Source: Nocardia sp. BMG111209 (GTDB taxonomy: Bacteria > Actinomycetota > Actinomycetes > Mycobacteriales > Mycobacteriaceae). From it: DNA of 64,000 nt. Shown piece by piece: positions 24,526-33,260 of this stretch; the first letter of the stretch is position 1, and the number at the start of each line of letters is the position of its first letter. The notes under the pieces were generated by a model, which saw nothing but the letters and a program-made list of their open reading frames with translations, had not been told where the DNA came from and did not search any database. The stretch covers positions 372,001 to 436,000 of the forward strand of contig NZ_KB907307.1 in assembly GCF_000381925.1 (NCBI RefSeq), written 5' to 3'. A program made the position numbers and the translations under genes.

Positions 24526-25467
24526 TCAGGCCGGTGCCTGCCCGCCGGTTCGCTTGTCCGGCAGCACATTCAGGATGGGGTCGTAGACCCAGTTCAGCAT
24601 GTGCTCGGCGTCGGCGGCCGCGACGGCGCCGCTGTCCGGTGAACTGTGCAGCACCACACCGATCAACGGCAGTCCCGCCCGGACGGTCTCGAACAACAGG
24701 CAGGTCCCCGCCGCATCGGTGGACCCGGTCTTGATACCCACCGAACCGGGATATTCGTGCAGCAGCCGGTTGGTCGTCCACCAATCGTGCTCGCGGTTAC
24801 CCGGTCCCGCCGCGAGGTGATAGTTCTGCGACCCGACGATGTCGCGGAACACCGGCTGGCTCATCGCCCGCATGCCGAGTTTCACCAGATCCGACGCCGT
24901 GGAGTACGTGGAGTAGTCGGTGGGATCGGGCAGTCCGCTGGGATCGCTGAAATGCGTACCCGCCATACCCAATCGGCGCGCGGTGTCGTTCATCTTGGCG
25001 ATGAATCCGGCCTGGCCGGGCCCGTACTCCTCGGCCAGCGCGTAGGCGGCATCGCAACCGGACGGCAGCAACATCGCGTACAGCAACTGCCGCGCGGTGA
25101 GGGTCTCACCGGGAACGAGATCCGCGGTGCTGGCACCGTATTCGCGATCGTAGGCGACGATGCCCTCCGGCACTCCCACGGTCCGATCGAGATCACCGGC
25201 CTCGATCACGACCAGCGCCGTCATCACCTTCGTGATACTGGCGATCGGCACCGGAGTATCGGACTCCCGCGACCACAGCACCGTACCGGTGATCCCGTCC
25301 GCCAACTCCGCCTCCGCCGCCTGCACCCCGTCCGGCTCGGCGGACGGCCAGAACGGCAACTGATCGTGGGAGACGCTCACCGTGGGAGCGGCCGCGGCGG
25401 CATGGCCGGCCATCACCACCAGCATCCCGGTGACGGCAGCCTGCAACAATCGGGCAAATGGTCGCAT
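24526..25467 (-). CDS. Serine D-alanyl-D-alanine carboxypeptidase (penicillin-binding protein 5 type)
   Basis: 313 residues with a signal peptide (about 1-27, ending AGHAAAAA), so secreted. It trims the terminal D-Ala of peptidoglycan stem peptides. Active-site blocks: SITK (nucleophile Ser and Lys), SGC in LLPSGCDAAYALAE in place of the usual SxN, and KTG in GIKTGSTDAAG. The SGC variant occurs in actinobacterial members. No C-terminal membrane anchor is seen, and the second C-terminal domain of longer homologues is missing, making this a short form. It stands alone. Confidence 0.93.
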   Translation of the reverse strand: MRPFARLLQAAVTGMLVVMAGHAAAAAPTVSVSHDQLPFWPSAEPDGVQAAEAELADGITGTVLWSRESDTPVPIASITKVMTALVVIEAGDLDRTVGVPEGIVAYDREYGASTADLVPGETLTARQLLYAMLLPSGCDAAYALAEEYGPGQAGFIAKMNDTARRLGMAGTHFSDPSGLPDPTDYSTYSTASDLVKLGMRAMSQPVFRDIVGSQNYHLAAGPGNREHDWWTTNRLLHEYPGSVGIKTGSTDAAGTCLLFETVRAGLPLIGVVLHSSPDSGAVAAADAEHMLNWVYDPILNVLPDKRTGGQAPA

Positions 25468-25567
25468 GGCGACATTGTGCAGCCGGACCCCACCGAAGTC
25501 CGGGATTTCCCCCTCGGCGTCGTGACCCTGTCGTCACCGTCGCCGAGCGGCGGGGAGGTCGGCGGCG

Positions 25568-25855
25568 CTACCCACTCCGGGCCGGTTCGGGCTGGTGGCC
25601 GAGGTCGGGGCGGATCGTCACGTTGAAGGCGCCGCCGATGGTGGCGCGGCAGTCCACGAAGGCGGCGACGACCCTCCCGGCACGGTTGCGGTGGAGAACC
25701 GCCACGACGCCGGTCAGCCGTTCCGCCCCGGTCTGGTGCGGGGCCGCGCCCCGGCCGTATTCACCTTCCCACCAGGCGATCTCGTCACCGACCGCGAGAC
25801 GCTCGAATTTATCGCACATACGTTCGATTTTGCCATGGATGTGTCCGGGCGGCAT
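25568..25855 (-). CDS. Conserved small protein of unknown function
   Basis: About 95 residues from ATG 25855; ATG 25819 is also possible, and neither has a clear ribosome site. Acidic, soluble, with DKFERLAVGDEIAWWEGEYGRG and a hydrophobic C-terminal half (VVAVLHRNRAGRVVAAFVDCRAT). No motif is recognised. It ends 100 bases before the carboxypeptidase start on the same strand and is divergent from the membrane protein gene at 25991. Codon positions look coding, but it could be shorter than given. Confidence 0.5.
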   Translation of the reverse strand: MPPGHIHGKIERMCDKFERLAVGDEIAWWEGEYGRGAAPHQTGAERLTGVVAVLHRNRAGRVVAAFVDCRATIGGAFNVTIRPDLGHQPEPARSG

Positions 25856-25990
25856 TCGGTGGGCCGGTCGTGCCGCCGACCGGTGGACTCGCATTGCCGG
25901 GTTCATGCTGAGAGGACTCTCAGCGGGTTTCGTGCATGCTGTGGCGAGACGATCGAAGAGATCGTTTTCCACGTCGAGAGGACATGTCGC

Positions 25991-26806
25991 ATGGAAGCCG
26001 GGCTGCACCGGATCGGGAACAAGCTGCCGCAGATCACCGCGCTGTACTGGGTGCTGAAGATCGCGGCGACCACACTCGGCGAGACCGGCGGCGACATGTT
26101 GTCGCAGACGCTGCAGCTGGGGTACGCGGCCGCGACCACGTTGCTCCTGGCGATCCTGGTGGTGTCCCTGGCCGCGCAGTTACGGGCGCGCAGTTTCCAT
26201 CCCGCGCTGTACTGGCTGGTGATCGCGGCGACGAGTACCGCGGGCACCACCATCTCGGACCTGGTGAATCGTGGTCCGGGCAGCGGTACCTCGACCGACG
26301 GCGGCCTCGGTTACGCATGGGGTGCGGCCCTGCTGATCTCGCTGCTCGCGGCGGTGTTCGTGGTCTGGCGGTTCACCGGGGAGACCTACGACGTCACCGG
26401 TATCCGGACCCGGCGTGGCGAGTTGCTGTACTGGGCGGCGATCCTGTTGTCGAACACCCTGGGTACGTCGCTGGGCGATTTCCTGTCCGACGATTCCGGG
26501 CTCGGCTACGGCGGCAGCGCGCTGCTGATCGGGGCGCTGATGGTGGTGATCCTGATCGCGCACTATCGGACCCGGATCTCCGGGGTGCTGCTGTTCTGGT
26601 TCGCGTTCGTCCTGACCCGGCCGCTGGGTGCCAGCGTCGGCGATTTCCTGTCCAAGCCGCAGGCCAAGGGCGGGCTCGGCCTGGGTACCTACGGCACGTC
26701 GGCGGTGCTGTTCCTGATCCTGGCGGCCGGTGTGGCCTACACGATCGTGCGCTTCCGGCGGACGCGGACGGCGGAGGTCCCGGAGCCGGTTCTCGACAAC
26801 GCCTGA
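25991..26806 (+). CDS. Membrane protein made of four repeats (COG4705-like)
   Basis: 271 residues, about eight membrane helices. The same unit appears four times: TTLGETGGDMLS, TAGTTISDLVNRG, NTLGTSLGDFLSDDSGLGYG and RPLGASVGDFLSKPQAKGGLGLG, each followed by a hydrophobic stretch. Thr/Asp/Ser-rich turns thus recur at the membrane face in a regular way, suggesting a symmetric channel or transporter. Similar predicted membrane proteins are known without firm function. GAGAGGA lies 8 bases before the ATG. The gene ends 16 bases before the convergent TetR gene. Confidence 0.85.
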   Translation: MEAGLHRIGNKLPQITALYWVLKIAATTLGETGGDMLSQTLQLGYAAATTLLLAILVVSLAAQLRARSFHPALYWLVIAATSTAGTTISDLVNRGPGSGTSTDGGLGYAWGAALLISLLAAVFVVWRFTGETYDVTGIRTRRGELLYWAAILLSNTLGTSLGDFLSDDSGLGYGGSALLIGALMVVILIAHYRTRISGVLLFWFAFVLTRPLGASVGDFLSKPQAKGGLGLGTYGTSAVLFLILAAGVAYTIVRFRRTRTAEVPEPVLDNA

Positions 26807-26822
26807 TCGGTGCCCGGTGGGG

Positions 26823-27656
26823 TCACCGCGGCGCCTCGCGGGGGCCCGTCCCGGCCAGTCGCGCGGACACGCCGTCGAGGAAGATCTCCACGCCGTGCGC
26901 GAAGACCCGGTCCGCCGGTGCGGCGACATAGTCGGCACCGGCGGTGCGCAGGGCGGTGAAGCGGTCGTCGGGTAGGTCGTCCAGGAGTTCGGCGAATCCG
27001 GCGGACCGGGTCGCGCCGTGCGCGTCCCGGCCGACGGCGCTGCGCTGGATGTCGGCGCCGCCGGCGACGAGTTGGATCATCGCGGTGGTGGTGTACGCGG
27101 CCTGCTCCGGGTCGAGTCCGGCCTCGAGGAACAGTTCCAGGGCGGCGTCGATGAGGCGCAGGGTGTTGGGTCCGTAGCCGGCCGTGTTGCGGGCCGCCGA
27201 CGCCGGCAACGGCTGCGACAGCATGACCCGCCGCATCTCGTGCATCAGCGCCTCGACGTCGGCGCGCCAGCCGTGACCGGTGCGCACGATGCGGATGTCG
27301 CCCATCACGTGATCGGCGATCAGCGCGATCAGCTCCTCGCGCCCGGCTATGTGGCGGTACAGCGAGGCGCTGCGGGTGTCCAGCCGCTCGGCGACCGCGC
27401 GCACGGTGAGCGCGTCGACCCCGCCCTCGCGGAGCAGCTCCAGGCTCGCCTCGATGATCCGCGCGGTGGACAGTCCGCCCGCGCGCGGCCGCCGCCGATG
27501 TCCGGTCGCGGACCGGTCGGCCCACCAGCGGGCCGAACCCGGCTCGGCCTGCACCGTATCGATCGGCACATCCGTGTCGTCGGCGAGTTCCGGGGACGGG
27601 GTCTCGACCTGCGCGACCGCACGGCGCCGGCGTCCGGAATCTGGCGTGTCGTGCAT
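26823..27656 (-). CDS. TetR-family regulator with long N-terminal extension
   Basis: 277 residues. The first ~60 are polar and likely disordered. The HTH is near 80-105 (LTVRAVAERLDTRSASLYRHIAGREEL), and the C-terminal domain is of the tetracycline-repressor type. A palindrome ATGCGATC-AGG-GATCGCAT lies 28 bases before the ATG. Nearly the same site, with the same AATACCG flank, occurs in the promoter of the operon at 41762, so this protein probably represses itself and that operon. It is divergent from the delta-60 repeat gene. Confidence 0.92.
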   Translation of the reverse strand: MHDTPDSGRRRRAVAQVETPSPELADDTDVPIDTVQAEPGSARWWADRSATGHRRRPRAGGLSTARIIEASLELLREGGVDALTVRAVAERLDTRSASLYRHIAGREELIALIADHVMGDIRIVRTGHGWRADVEALMHEMRRVMLSQPLPASAARNTAGYGPNTLRLIDAALELFLEAGLDPEQAAYTTTAMIQLVAGGADIQRSAVGRDAHGATRSAGFAELLDDLPDDRFTALRTAGADYVAAPADRVFAHGVEIFLDGVSARLAGTGPREAPR

Positions 27657-27683
27657 AGCGCTCCGTTCTCGCGCACCTGGTTC

Positions 27684-27702
27684 ATGCGATCAGGGATCGC
27701 AT
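27684..27702. promoter_or_regulatory. Palindromic operator ATGCGATC-AGG-GATCGCAT
   Basis: Eight-base perfect arms, 3-base spacer, flanked on the right by AATACCG, which read on the minus strand gives a TATTAT -10-like element. It aligns with 41638-41663 at 23 of 26 bases. Confidence 0.75.
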
Positions 27703-27843
27703 AATACCGGTCGGCACGCACCGGCAATGTGTCCATTCGGTACCGCTACCGCCCGGCAACGGCCATACTGTCCACGCTCGTGGTGAGCTCGCTCGCGAAC
27801 AATCGCTCTACCGTCATCGACCCGTCGAAATGAGGTAGCCGAA

Positions 27844-29181
27844 TTGCTCTGTGCCACATCATCTGTCGGAAAGACGTTATGCCATTGGGGTTTCGGGGCG
27901 ATCGTCACGCTCGCGGTGGCATCGTGTTCGAGCTCGCACGCCGCCTCGACATCCCCGGGAAGCCTCGATCCGGAATTCGGGTCGGCCGGGATGGTGGCGA
28001 CGGATCTGGGATCTCAGGCCGACCGTGCGCGCGCGGAGGCGGTTGCGCCCGACGGCAGGATCGTCGTCGTGGGATCGACGCTGGACCCCGCGCAGGGCGA
28101 CAACTTCGCGGTGGTCCGGTACGGCCGTGACGGGCAGCTGGACGCCGGATTCGGTTCCGGTGGAAAGGTATTCACCGATTTCGGCGGTAAGGCCGATGTC
28201 GCCGCGGCGGTCGCGCTCGAACCGGACGGCCGGATCGTGGTCGCCGGTACCAGCCACGGCACGGATACCGGCGACAACATCGCGGTCGCCCGGTACACCC
28301 GCAACGGTGCGCTGGATCCGTCGTTCGGTGACGGCGGCCGGGTGTCCACCGATCTGGGTACCAGGGCCGATCGGGCCGATGCGGTCGCGATCCAGCCGGA
28401 CGGCAAGATCGTGGTGGCCGGCTCGACCCATGATCCGGATCCGGCGCAGGGCGACAACTTCGTCGTCGTCCGATACGGCAGCGACGGGCAACTGGATGCC
28501 GGATTCGGTTCCGGCGGAACGGTATCCACCGATTTCGGCGGTAAGGCCGATGTCGCCGCGGCGGTCGCGCTCGAACCGGACGGCCGGATCGTCGTCGCGG
28601 GAACCAGTCACGGCACCGATACCGGTGACAACATCGCGATCGCCCGGTACACGGGTAACGGTGTGCTGGATCCGTCGTTCGGTGACGGCGGCCGGGTGTC
28701 GACCGATCTGGGTACCCGGGCCGATCATGCGAACGCCGTCGCGATCCAACCGGACGGCAGGGTCGTGATCGCCGGCTCGACCCACGATCCGGCGCAGGGG
28801 GACAATTTCGTTCTCGTGCGCTACGGCGCGGATGGTAAGCAGGACAACAGTTTTGGTACCGGTGGCAAGGTGACGACCGATTTCGGTGGTAAGGCCGACG
28901 TGGCCTACGGGCTCGCGGTGACCGCGGACGGCAGGCTCGTCGCGGCGGGCACCAGCACCGGGACCTCGACCGGTGACAACATCGCCGTCGCCCGCTACAC
29001 CGCGGACGGTAGGCCGGACACCAAGTTCGGCACCGGTGGCAAGGTGTCCACCGACCTGGGTACCCGGGCCGCCCACGGCACCGCGGTCGCGGTGCAGCCG
29101 GACGGCGGGATCCTGGTGGCCGGTACCACCGCCGACCGGGCGCAGGGCGAGAACTTCTTGCTGGTCCGCTACGCCGGATAG
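27844..29181 (+). CDS. Delta-60 repeat lipoprotein
   Basis: 445 residues. TTG start with GAGG 8 bases upstream; the N-terminus is a lipoprotein signal (hydrophobic stretch then VASC). The rest is built of about seven repeats of 57-60 residues, each with an LDxxFGxxG...VxTDxG turn, a DGRIVVAGS strand and a DNxxVxRY strand: the delta-60 repeat, expected to fold as a beta-propeller-like disc outside the cell. Bases 28147-28400 and 28501-28754 are nearly identical over long runs, offset by 354, showing recent internal duplication or gene conversion. Ligand unknown. Confidence 0.88.
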   Translation: MLCATSSVGKTLCHWGFGAIVTLAVASCSSSHAASTSPGSLDPEFGSAGMVATDLGSQADRARAEAVAPDGRIVVVGSTLDPAQGDNFAVVRYGRDGQLDAGFGSGGKVFTDFGGKADVAAAVALEPDGRIVVAGTSHGTDTGDNIAVARYTRNGALDPSFGDGGRVSTDLGTRADRADAVAIQPDGKIVVAGSTHDPDPAQGDNFVVVRYGSDGQLDAGFGSGGTVSTDFGGKADVAAAVALEPDGRIVVAGTSHGTDTGDNIAIARYTGNGVLDPSFGDGGRVSTDLGTRADHANAVAIQPDGRVVIAGSTHDPAQGDNFVLVRYGADGKQDNSFGTGGKVTTDFGGKADVAYGLAVTADGRLVAAGTSTGTSTGDNIAVARYTADGRPDTKFGTGGKVSTDLGTRAAHGTAVAVQPDGGILVAGTTADRAQGENFLLVRYAG

Positions 29182-29185
29182 ATGC

Positions 29186-29242
29186 GAAACCCGTTGCCGC
29201 AGTGTCTCGTCCGAGCCGGACCGAACTGTTGCAACGGGTTTC
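29186..29242. terminator. Long-stem hairpin between convergent genes
   Basis: Arms GAAACCCGTTGC (29186-29197) and GCAACGGGTTTC (29231-29242), perfect over 12 pairs, with a 33-base loop. It begins 5 bases after the delta-60 gene stop and lies before the P450 stop, so it may end transcription from both sides. Confidence 0.7.
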
Positions 29243-29273
29243 CCGGCCGTTTCGCCGAAGCCGGTTCCGCGGA

Positions 29274-30452
29274 TCAGCGGGTGGTGACCCGGGTGGGGAG
29301 GGAGGCGAAGCCGCGGTTGTTCGAGGAATGGATCCGCTTCGAGCCGGCGGTGTCGACCTCGTAATCGGCGACCACATCGACGATCTCGCGCAGAGCCACC
29401 CGCAGTTCCAGCAGTCCGAGGTTCGCGCCGAGGCAGTGATGGCGGCCGCTGCCGAAGGACAGGGATGCGCTGGTGTCGCGGTCCAGGTCGAAGGTGTCCG
29501 GGTTCTCGAAGACCTCCGGATCCCGGTTCGCGGAACCGGAGATCAGCATCACCCGCTGCCCGGCGGGGATCGTCACCCCGTGCAACCGGACCTCCTCGGT
29601 GGTGGTGCGGAGCTGGGTCTGCGAGGCGGGATCGAAGCGCATGGATTCGCCGATCCAGTCCTCGATCCGCCCGCCGAACGCGGCGCGGCGCTGATCCGGA
29701 TGCTGCGCCGCCGCGTTCCAGGCGTTGCCGAGGGTCAGCATCGCCGTCTCGATACCCGCGCCGACCAGCAGGATCAGTACCCCGACGATCTCCTCGGGAG
29801 TGAGCCGGTCGTCGCCGTCGGCCGCGTCCAGCAGTGCGGACAGCAGATCGTCGCGGCGCTGCTTGTGACGTTCGGCGGTCAGCTCGCTGTAGTAGCCGAT
29901 GAGGGCGCCGATCGCCTGCACCGCCTCGGGCCGCAGATCGGTGGATTCCTCGTCGGAATACATGATCTCCATGCCGAGCGTGCGGATCATGCCGCGGTCG
30001 GCCTCGGGAACGCCGACCAGCTCCGAGATGACATCGGTCGGGAACGGGCCCGCGAAATCGGTCATCAGGTCGAAGCTTCCGGCCTCGACCAGCGGCGCCA
30101 GCAGTGCGCGGGCCATCTCGTGCAGCCGGGGTTCCAGCGCCTGCACCCGGTGCGCGGTGAAGGCCCGCGTCACGAGTCCGCGCATGCGCGTGTGCTTCGG
30201 CGGGTCCATGGCGACGAAGGAGAAGAACTGCTCGGCCTGCGGACCCCAGAACGCCGGTTCCAGCCGCAGCCCGTTCCGGCTCGAGAAGGTACTCGAATCC
30301 CGCAGTGCCGCACGCACATCCGCGTGCCGGGACAAGGCCCAGAAGTCGTCGGTGTCGTTGCGGAAAACGGGCGCCTGCTCGCGCAGCCGAGCGTAATAGG
30401 GGTACGGGTCGTTGTGTACGTCGAAGTCGTAGGGACTGTAACGCAATTGCAT
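29274..30452 (-). CDS. Cytochrome P450
   Basis: 392 residues, soluble bacterial P450. I-helix oxygen-activation motif GAGIETAM, ExxR in ESMR, and haem loop FGSGRHHCLGANLG with the cysteine ligand are intact. It needs outside ferredoxin and reductase partners, and none is adjacent. ATG 30452 is preceded by AAAGG; a longer start at 30479 is less likely. The substrate and CYP family cannot be assigned. It stands alone between the delta-60 gene and a methyltransferase. Confidence 0.95.
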   Translation of the reverse strand: MQLRYSPYDFDVHNDPYPYYARLREQAPVFRNDTDDFWALSRHADVRAALRDSSTFSSRNGLRLEPAFWGPQAEQFFSFVAMDPPKHTRMRGLVTRAFTAHRVQALEPRLHEMARALLAPLVEAGSFDLMTDFAGPFPTDVISELVGVPEADRGMIRTLGMEIMYSDEESTDLRPEAVQAIGALIGYYSELTAERHKQRRDDLLSALLDAADGDDRLTPEEIVGVLILLVGAGIETAMLTLGNAWNAAAQHPDQRRAAFGGRIEDWIGESMRFDPASQTQLRTTTEEVRLHGVTIPAGQRVMLISGSANRDPEVFENPDTFDLDRDTSASLSFGSGRHHCLGANLGLLELRVALREIVDVVADYEVDTAGSKRIHSSNNRGFASLPTRVTTR

Positions 30453-30568
30453 GCAGAACCTTTCGAGACGGCGCCACACCGCGGTCGCGTCGTGGGCTTG
30501 GCCTGATCGACCCTAGACGAGAATCGCCCCGGGCCGCTCGCTGTCCGGCGGCCGAAGTCGGCCCCGGG

Positions 30569-31429
30569 TCAGGGTTTACGCGCGACCGCACCCAGCATGG
30601 ACACGGCCTCCGGCCGCGGATGCGCGCTCCAGGTGTCCGGCCGCCACGACAGGATCGACCCGATTCCGGGTGGCTGCATTTCCAATCCTTCGAAGAACCG
30701 GCCGAATTCGGCGGTGGATCGGAGCCGGAACGGAATCCCGCTGCGCTGGTTGGCCGCATCGCTCTCGGCCAGATCCTCCACGCTCAGATGATCGTTGGTG
30801 GCATGTGACACAACGAGATAACTGCCCGGCGCCAGCGCGTCGACCAACTGCCGCACCAGATCGTAGGGATGCTGATCGTCGGTGATGAAATGCAGAACCG
30901 CCACGAGCATCAGCGCCACCGGCCGGCTCAGATCCAGCACCGACGTCACCTCCGGATCGGCGAGGATCGCCGCCGGATCCCGGAGGTCGGCCTGCAGATA
31001 GGCGGTACGGCCGGGAGAACTGCTGTGCAACAGCGTCTTCGCGTGAATCGCCACGATCGGATCGTTGTCGACGTACACGACCCGCGATTCCGGCGCGATC
31101 GCCTGCGCGATCTCGTGCACATTGCCCACCGTGGGCAGCCCGGCGCCGATGTCGAGGTACTGCCGGACACCCGCGTCCCGGGCCAGATAGGCCACGACCC
31201 GCCGCAGGAACGCCCGATTCGCCACCGCGGCGCACTGCACCGGCGGGTACCCCTCGGCCACCGCCCGCGCCGATTCCCGGTCGGCCTCGAAATTGTCCTT
31301 CCCACCCAGCCAATAGTCGTACCGCCGGGCCGGATGCGGCACGGAGATGTCGATACCCGGTGGTGGCTGCTCGGATTCCACAGGCTCTCGCTTTCGTTCC
31401 GATGACTTGCCGATCTCGGCCCCTGCCAT
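30569..31429 (-). CDS. SAM-dependent methyltransferase (DUF574/Methyltransf_19)
   Basis: 286 residues. The family N-terminal signature HPARRYDYWLGGKDNFEADRE is followed by the SAM-binding motif QYLDIGAGLPTVGN and the acidic VVYVDNDPIV. ALMLVAVLHFI and DDQHPYDLVRQL are also typical. These proteins are very common in Nocardia and Streptomyces; substrates are mostly unknown. A GTG about 15 codons downstream is a second possible start. The frame stays open upstream to 32242, but that part has no homology. Confidence 0.9.
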   Translation of the reverse strand: MAGAEIGKSSERKREPVESEQPPPGIDISVPHPARRYDYWLGGKDNFEADRESARAVAEGYPPVQCAAVANRAFLRRVVAYLARDAGVRQYLDIGAGLPTVGNVHEIAQAIAPESRVVYVDNDPIVAIHAKTLLHSSSPGRTAYLQADLRDPAAILADPEVTSVLDLSRPVALMLVAVLHFITDDQHPYDLVRQLVDALAPGSYLVVSHATNDHLSVEDLAESDAANQRSGIPFRLRSTAEFGRFFEGLEMQPPGIGSILSWRPDTWSAHPRPEAVSMLGAVARKP

Positions 31430-31600
31430 CCTGACAGTACGGAAGACGCTCCGGCAACGCGCCGGGAGACCCCACCCCCCGCCCCGAACACCTTGTGCAG
31501 CAACCGACTCGGCGGCGCGGGCAAGTGCCGTCGACGGCGGGTGGTGGCGGCGTCGAGGAAGTGGTCGAGTTCGGCCTGCAGCCAGTGCCCGCCGGTCGCC

Positions 31601-31820
31601 GTGGACCACCTCGGCGACACCTTCCCCTGTGGCACCGGCAGATTCGACCGGATACCGCCGATCTGGAGGCCGCTGGGCCCCTTCGAATCCGGCACCGAGG
31701 TGTTCGTGGCCGAAGCGACGTGCCATGACGGAACGTCGGCCGTGCTGAAGCTGCTCATTCCTCGTCAGACAGTTGCTCGGCCTTGCCGATGAGCTCGCCC
31801 GCTCAACCGATCCCGTCTGA
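31601..31820 (+). pseudogene. Remnant of an aminoglycoside-phosphotransferase-like kinase
   Basis: In one frame the stretch reads PPIWRPLGPFESGTEVFVAEAT then DGTSAVLKLLIPR, like the nucleotide-binding strands and ATP lysine of small-molecule kinases. At about 31768 it continues best in the next frame as RQLLGLADELARSTDPV and a stop, like a kinase C-terminus. About 200 residues with the catalytic loop are missing. It is the only thing recognised in the 464-base stretch 31430-31893; the rest of that stretch holds nothing I can name. Confidence 0.4.
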
Positions 31821-31893
31821 GCTGTCGGTGGATCTCGGGACCAGCGCTCCCGGCCCGGTTTTCGCGGCCGGGAGCATCGAATCCCGAGCGGCC

Positions 31894-32295
31894 TCAACCG
31901 TTGATCTTCACCATGGTCAGCACGACGGTGTCGTCCGGATCCGCAGGGGTGCCGATGCCGGGCTCGATGGACTTCACGGTCCAGTTCGATGCCAGAATCA
32001 CCATTCTCACGCCGGGTGTTCCGGATGCGTAACTGACGTGCTTGAAGCCGAGCTTCTTCAGTTCGTCGGAAGCGATGGCGCCGTTCTTGCCGATCACGTC
32101 GGGGATGGTGAGCTGAACGGGTGCGGCGGCGACGGTGATGGCTAGCGGGACCGACGGTGCTGCGACCAGCGCGTTGACGCTGGGTGCGACTGCGGCGGGC
32201 GCGGGGGCCGGTGTGGAGTCGGCGACGGTGGCCGGTCCGCATCCGGCGGTGAGGGCCACGGCGGCGGAAGCGAGGACGGTGGTGAGGATGCGCAT
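31894..32295 (-). CDS. PASTA-like domain lipoprotein
   Basis: 133 residues. Lipoprotein signal with lipobox LTAGC at about residue 18, an Ala/Pro/Val-rich linker, then one PASTA-like domain (about 65-131): IPDVIGKNGAIASDELKKLGF and WTVKSIEPGIGTPADPDDTVVL. PASTA domains bind peptidoglycan or act as wall spacers; single-domain exported forms are common in mycolate-producing bacteria. ATG 32295 is chosen because the signal peptide begins there. The 291 bases upstream to the TetR gene hold only a short GCTGGC/GCCAGC repeat. Confidence 0.8.
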   Translation of the reverse strand: MRILTTVLASAAVALTAGCGPATVADSTPAPAPAAVAPSVNALVAAPSVPLAITVAAAPVQLTIPDVIGKNGAIASDELKKLGFKHVSYASGTPGVRMVILASNWTVKSIEPGIGTPADPDDTVVLTMVKING

Positions 32296-32586
32296 GAAAT
32301 TCCTGGTGTTCGACGGTTGCTGATGGTGCTGTTCCCCCCGGCAGGAACTGCGTAGGACATTTTGCCGTGCGGTTGCCGATATCTGCTGGCTAATGAGAAA
32401 CGAAACCCGCCAGCCTGTTTCACGCGGGTGCGCTACGGAAACGCGCTGATCGCCGAGTTGTAGCCGCCGTATGACATCCGTTGTCACGTTGATGTTCGCT
32501 GGACTGCGGCTGGAACAGCTGGTGTTGGAAGGGATTCGCGAATTCTTCTGCACCTGTGGCGAATTGGGCGGTGGCCAGGGTGGGGC

Positions 32587-33135
32587 TCAGTCCAGGATCA
32601 GGCGGGTGGCGTTTTCGATGACCTGGGCTCGGGTGCCGGTCGGGTGGTCGGCGGCGATCAGGTGGTCGGCGATGACCAGGGAGAAGAGGAGTAGGCTGCG
32701 GGCTTCGACATCTTGGGGGTCGTCGCTGATCGTGCCGATGAGGTTGCGTAGGTAGTCCATTCGGCGGTTGTCCACTCGTACCAGGCGGGCGGCTACGGCC
32801 GGGTCGCGGCGGGCCCATTCTCTTACGGCGAGGTCGATGCGTAGCAGGTCCTTCGAGAAGGTCAGGCGGCCGGCTCGGCGGACCTTGGTCGCGGCGTCGC
32901 CGCCCTCCTGCTCGACGCGCTCGCGGACCTCGTCGATACCGCGGCGTTCCCAGGCGTCCAGGACGGCGTCCAGCAGCATCTGGCGGCCGGTGAATTGGCG
33001 ATAGAACCCGCCTCTGGTCACGCCGAGTTCGGCGGCGAGAAGTTCGACGCGGATGGCGTCGGCGCCGGACTCGGACAGGGTCGCCAGAGCTGCGTCGATC
33101 CAGGCTTGGCGAGAGGTTCGCACCGGTGGCGCCAT
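32587..33135 (-). CDS. TetR-family regulator
   Basis: 182 residues, short for the family. HTH at about 28-50 (RVELLAAELGVTRGGFYRQFTGRQ); the GGFYRQF form is typical of a subgroup with a compact C-terminal domain. It is divergent from a gene of unknown function at 33261. The gap has a perfect 10-base-arm inverted repeat at 33183, 47 bases before its start, probably its operator. Confidence 0.92.
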   Translation of the reverse strand: MAPPVRTSRQAWIDAALATLSESGADAIRVELLAAELGVTRGGFYRQFTGRQMLLDAVLDAWERRGIDEVRERVEQEGGDAATKVRRAGRLTFSKDLLRIDLAVREWARRDPAVAARLVRVDNRRMDYLRNLIGTISDDPQDVEARSLLLFSLVIADHLIAADHPTGTRAQVIENATRLILD

Positions 33136-33182
33136 CGACAGTCAACCAATCAGTCGCAGGGCTCTTGATTACATCATTCGTC

Positions 33183-33209
33183 ATAGATACAGTACTGTTC
33201 TGTATCTAT
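33183..33209. promoter_or_regulatory. Inverted repeat ATAGATACAG-N7-CTGTATCTAT
   Basis: Perfect 10-base arms around TACTGTT, an AT-rich island in a GC-rich gap between divergent genes. The size and 7-base spacer match TetR-type operators, but the sequence differs from the other sets in the window. Confidence 0.75.
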
Positions 33210-33260
33210 TGTCGGCGGCTTGCTGCCGGTTCTTCGGTGCAATCGAGTGCTGGGAGTTCC

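Noticed and set aside
28147..28870. Regular repeats that might suggest a CRISPR array
   Set aside because: Units are about 177 bases, in frame and protein-coding (delta-60 repeats), with no spacer structure.
27877..30759. Very long open frame on the minus strand (about 960 codons)
   Set aside because: It is antisense to the delta-60 gene and out of frame with the P450. It lacks family motifs and is a by-product of high GC.
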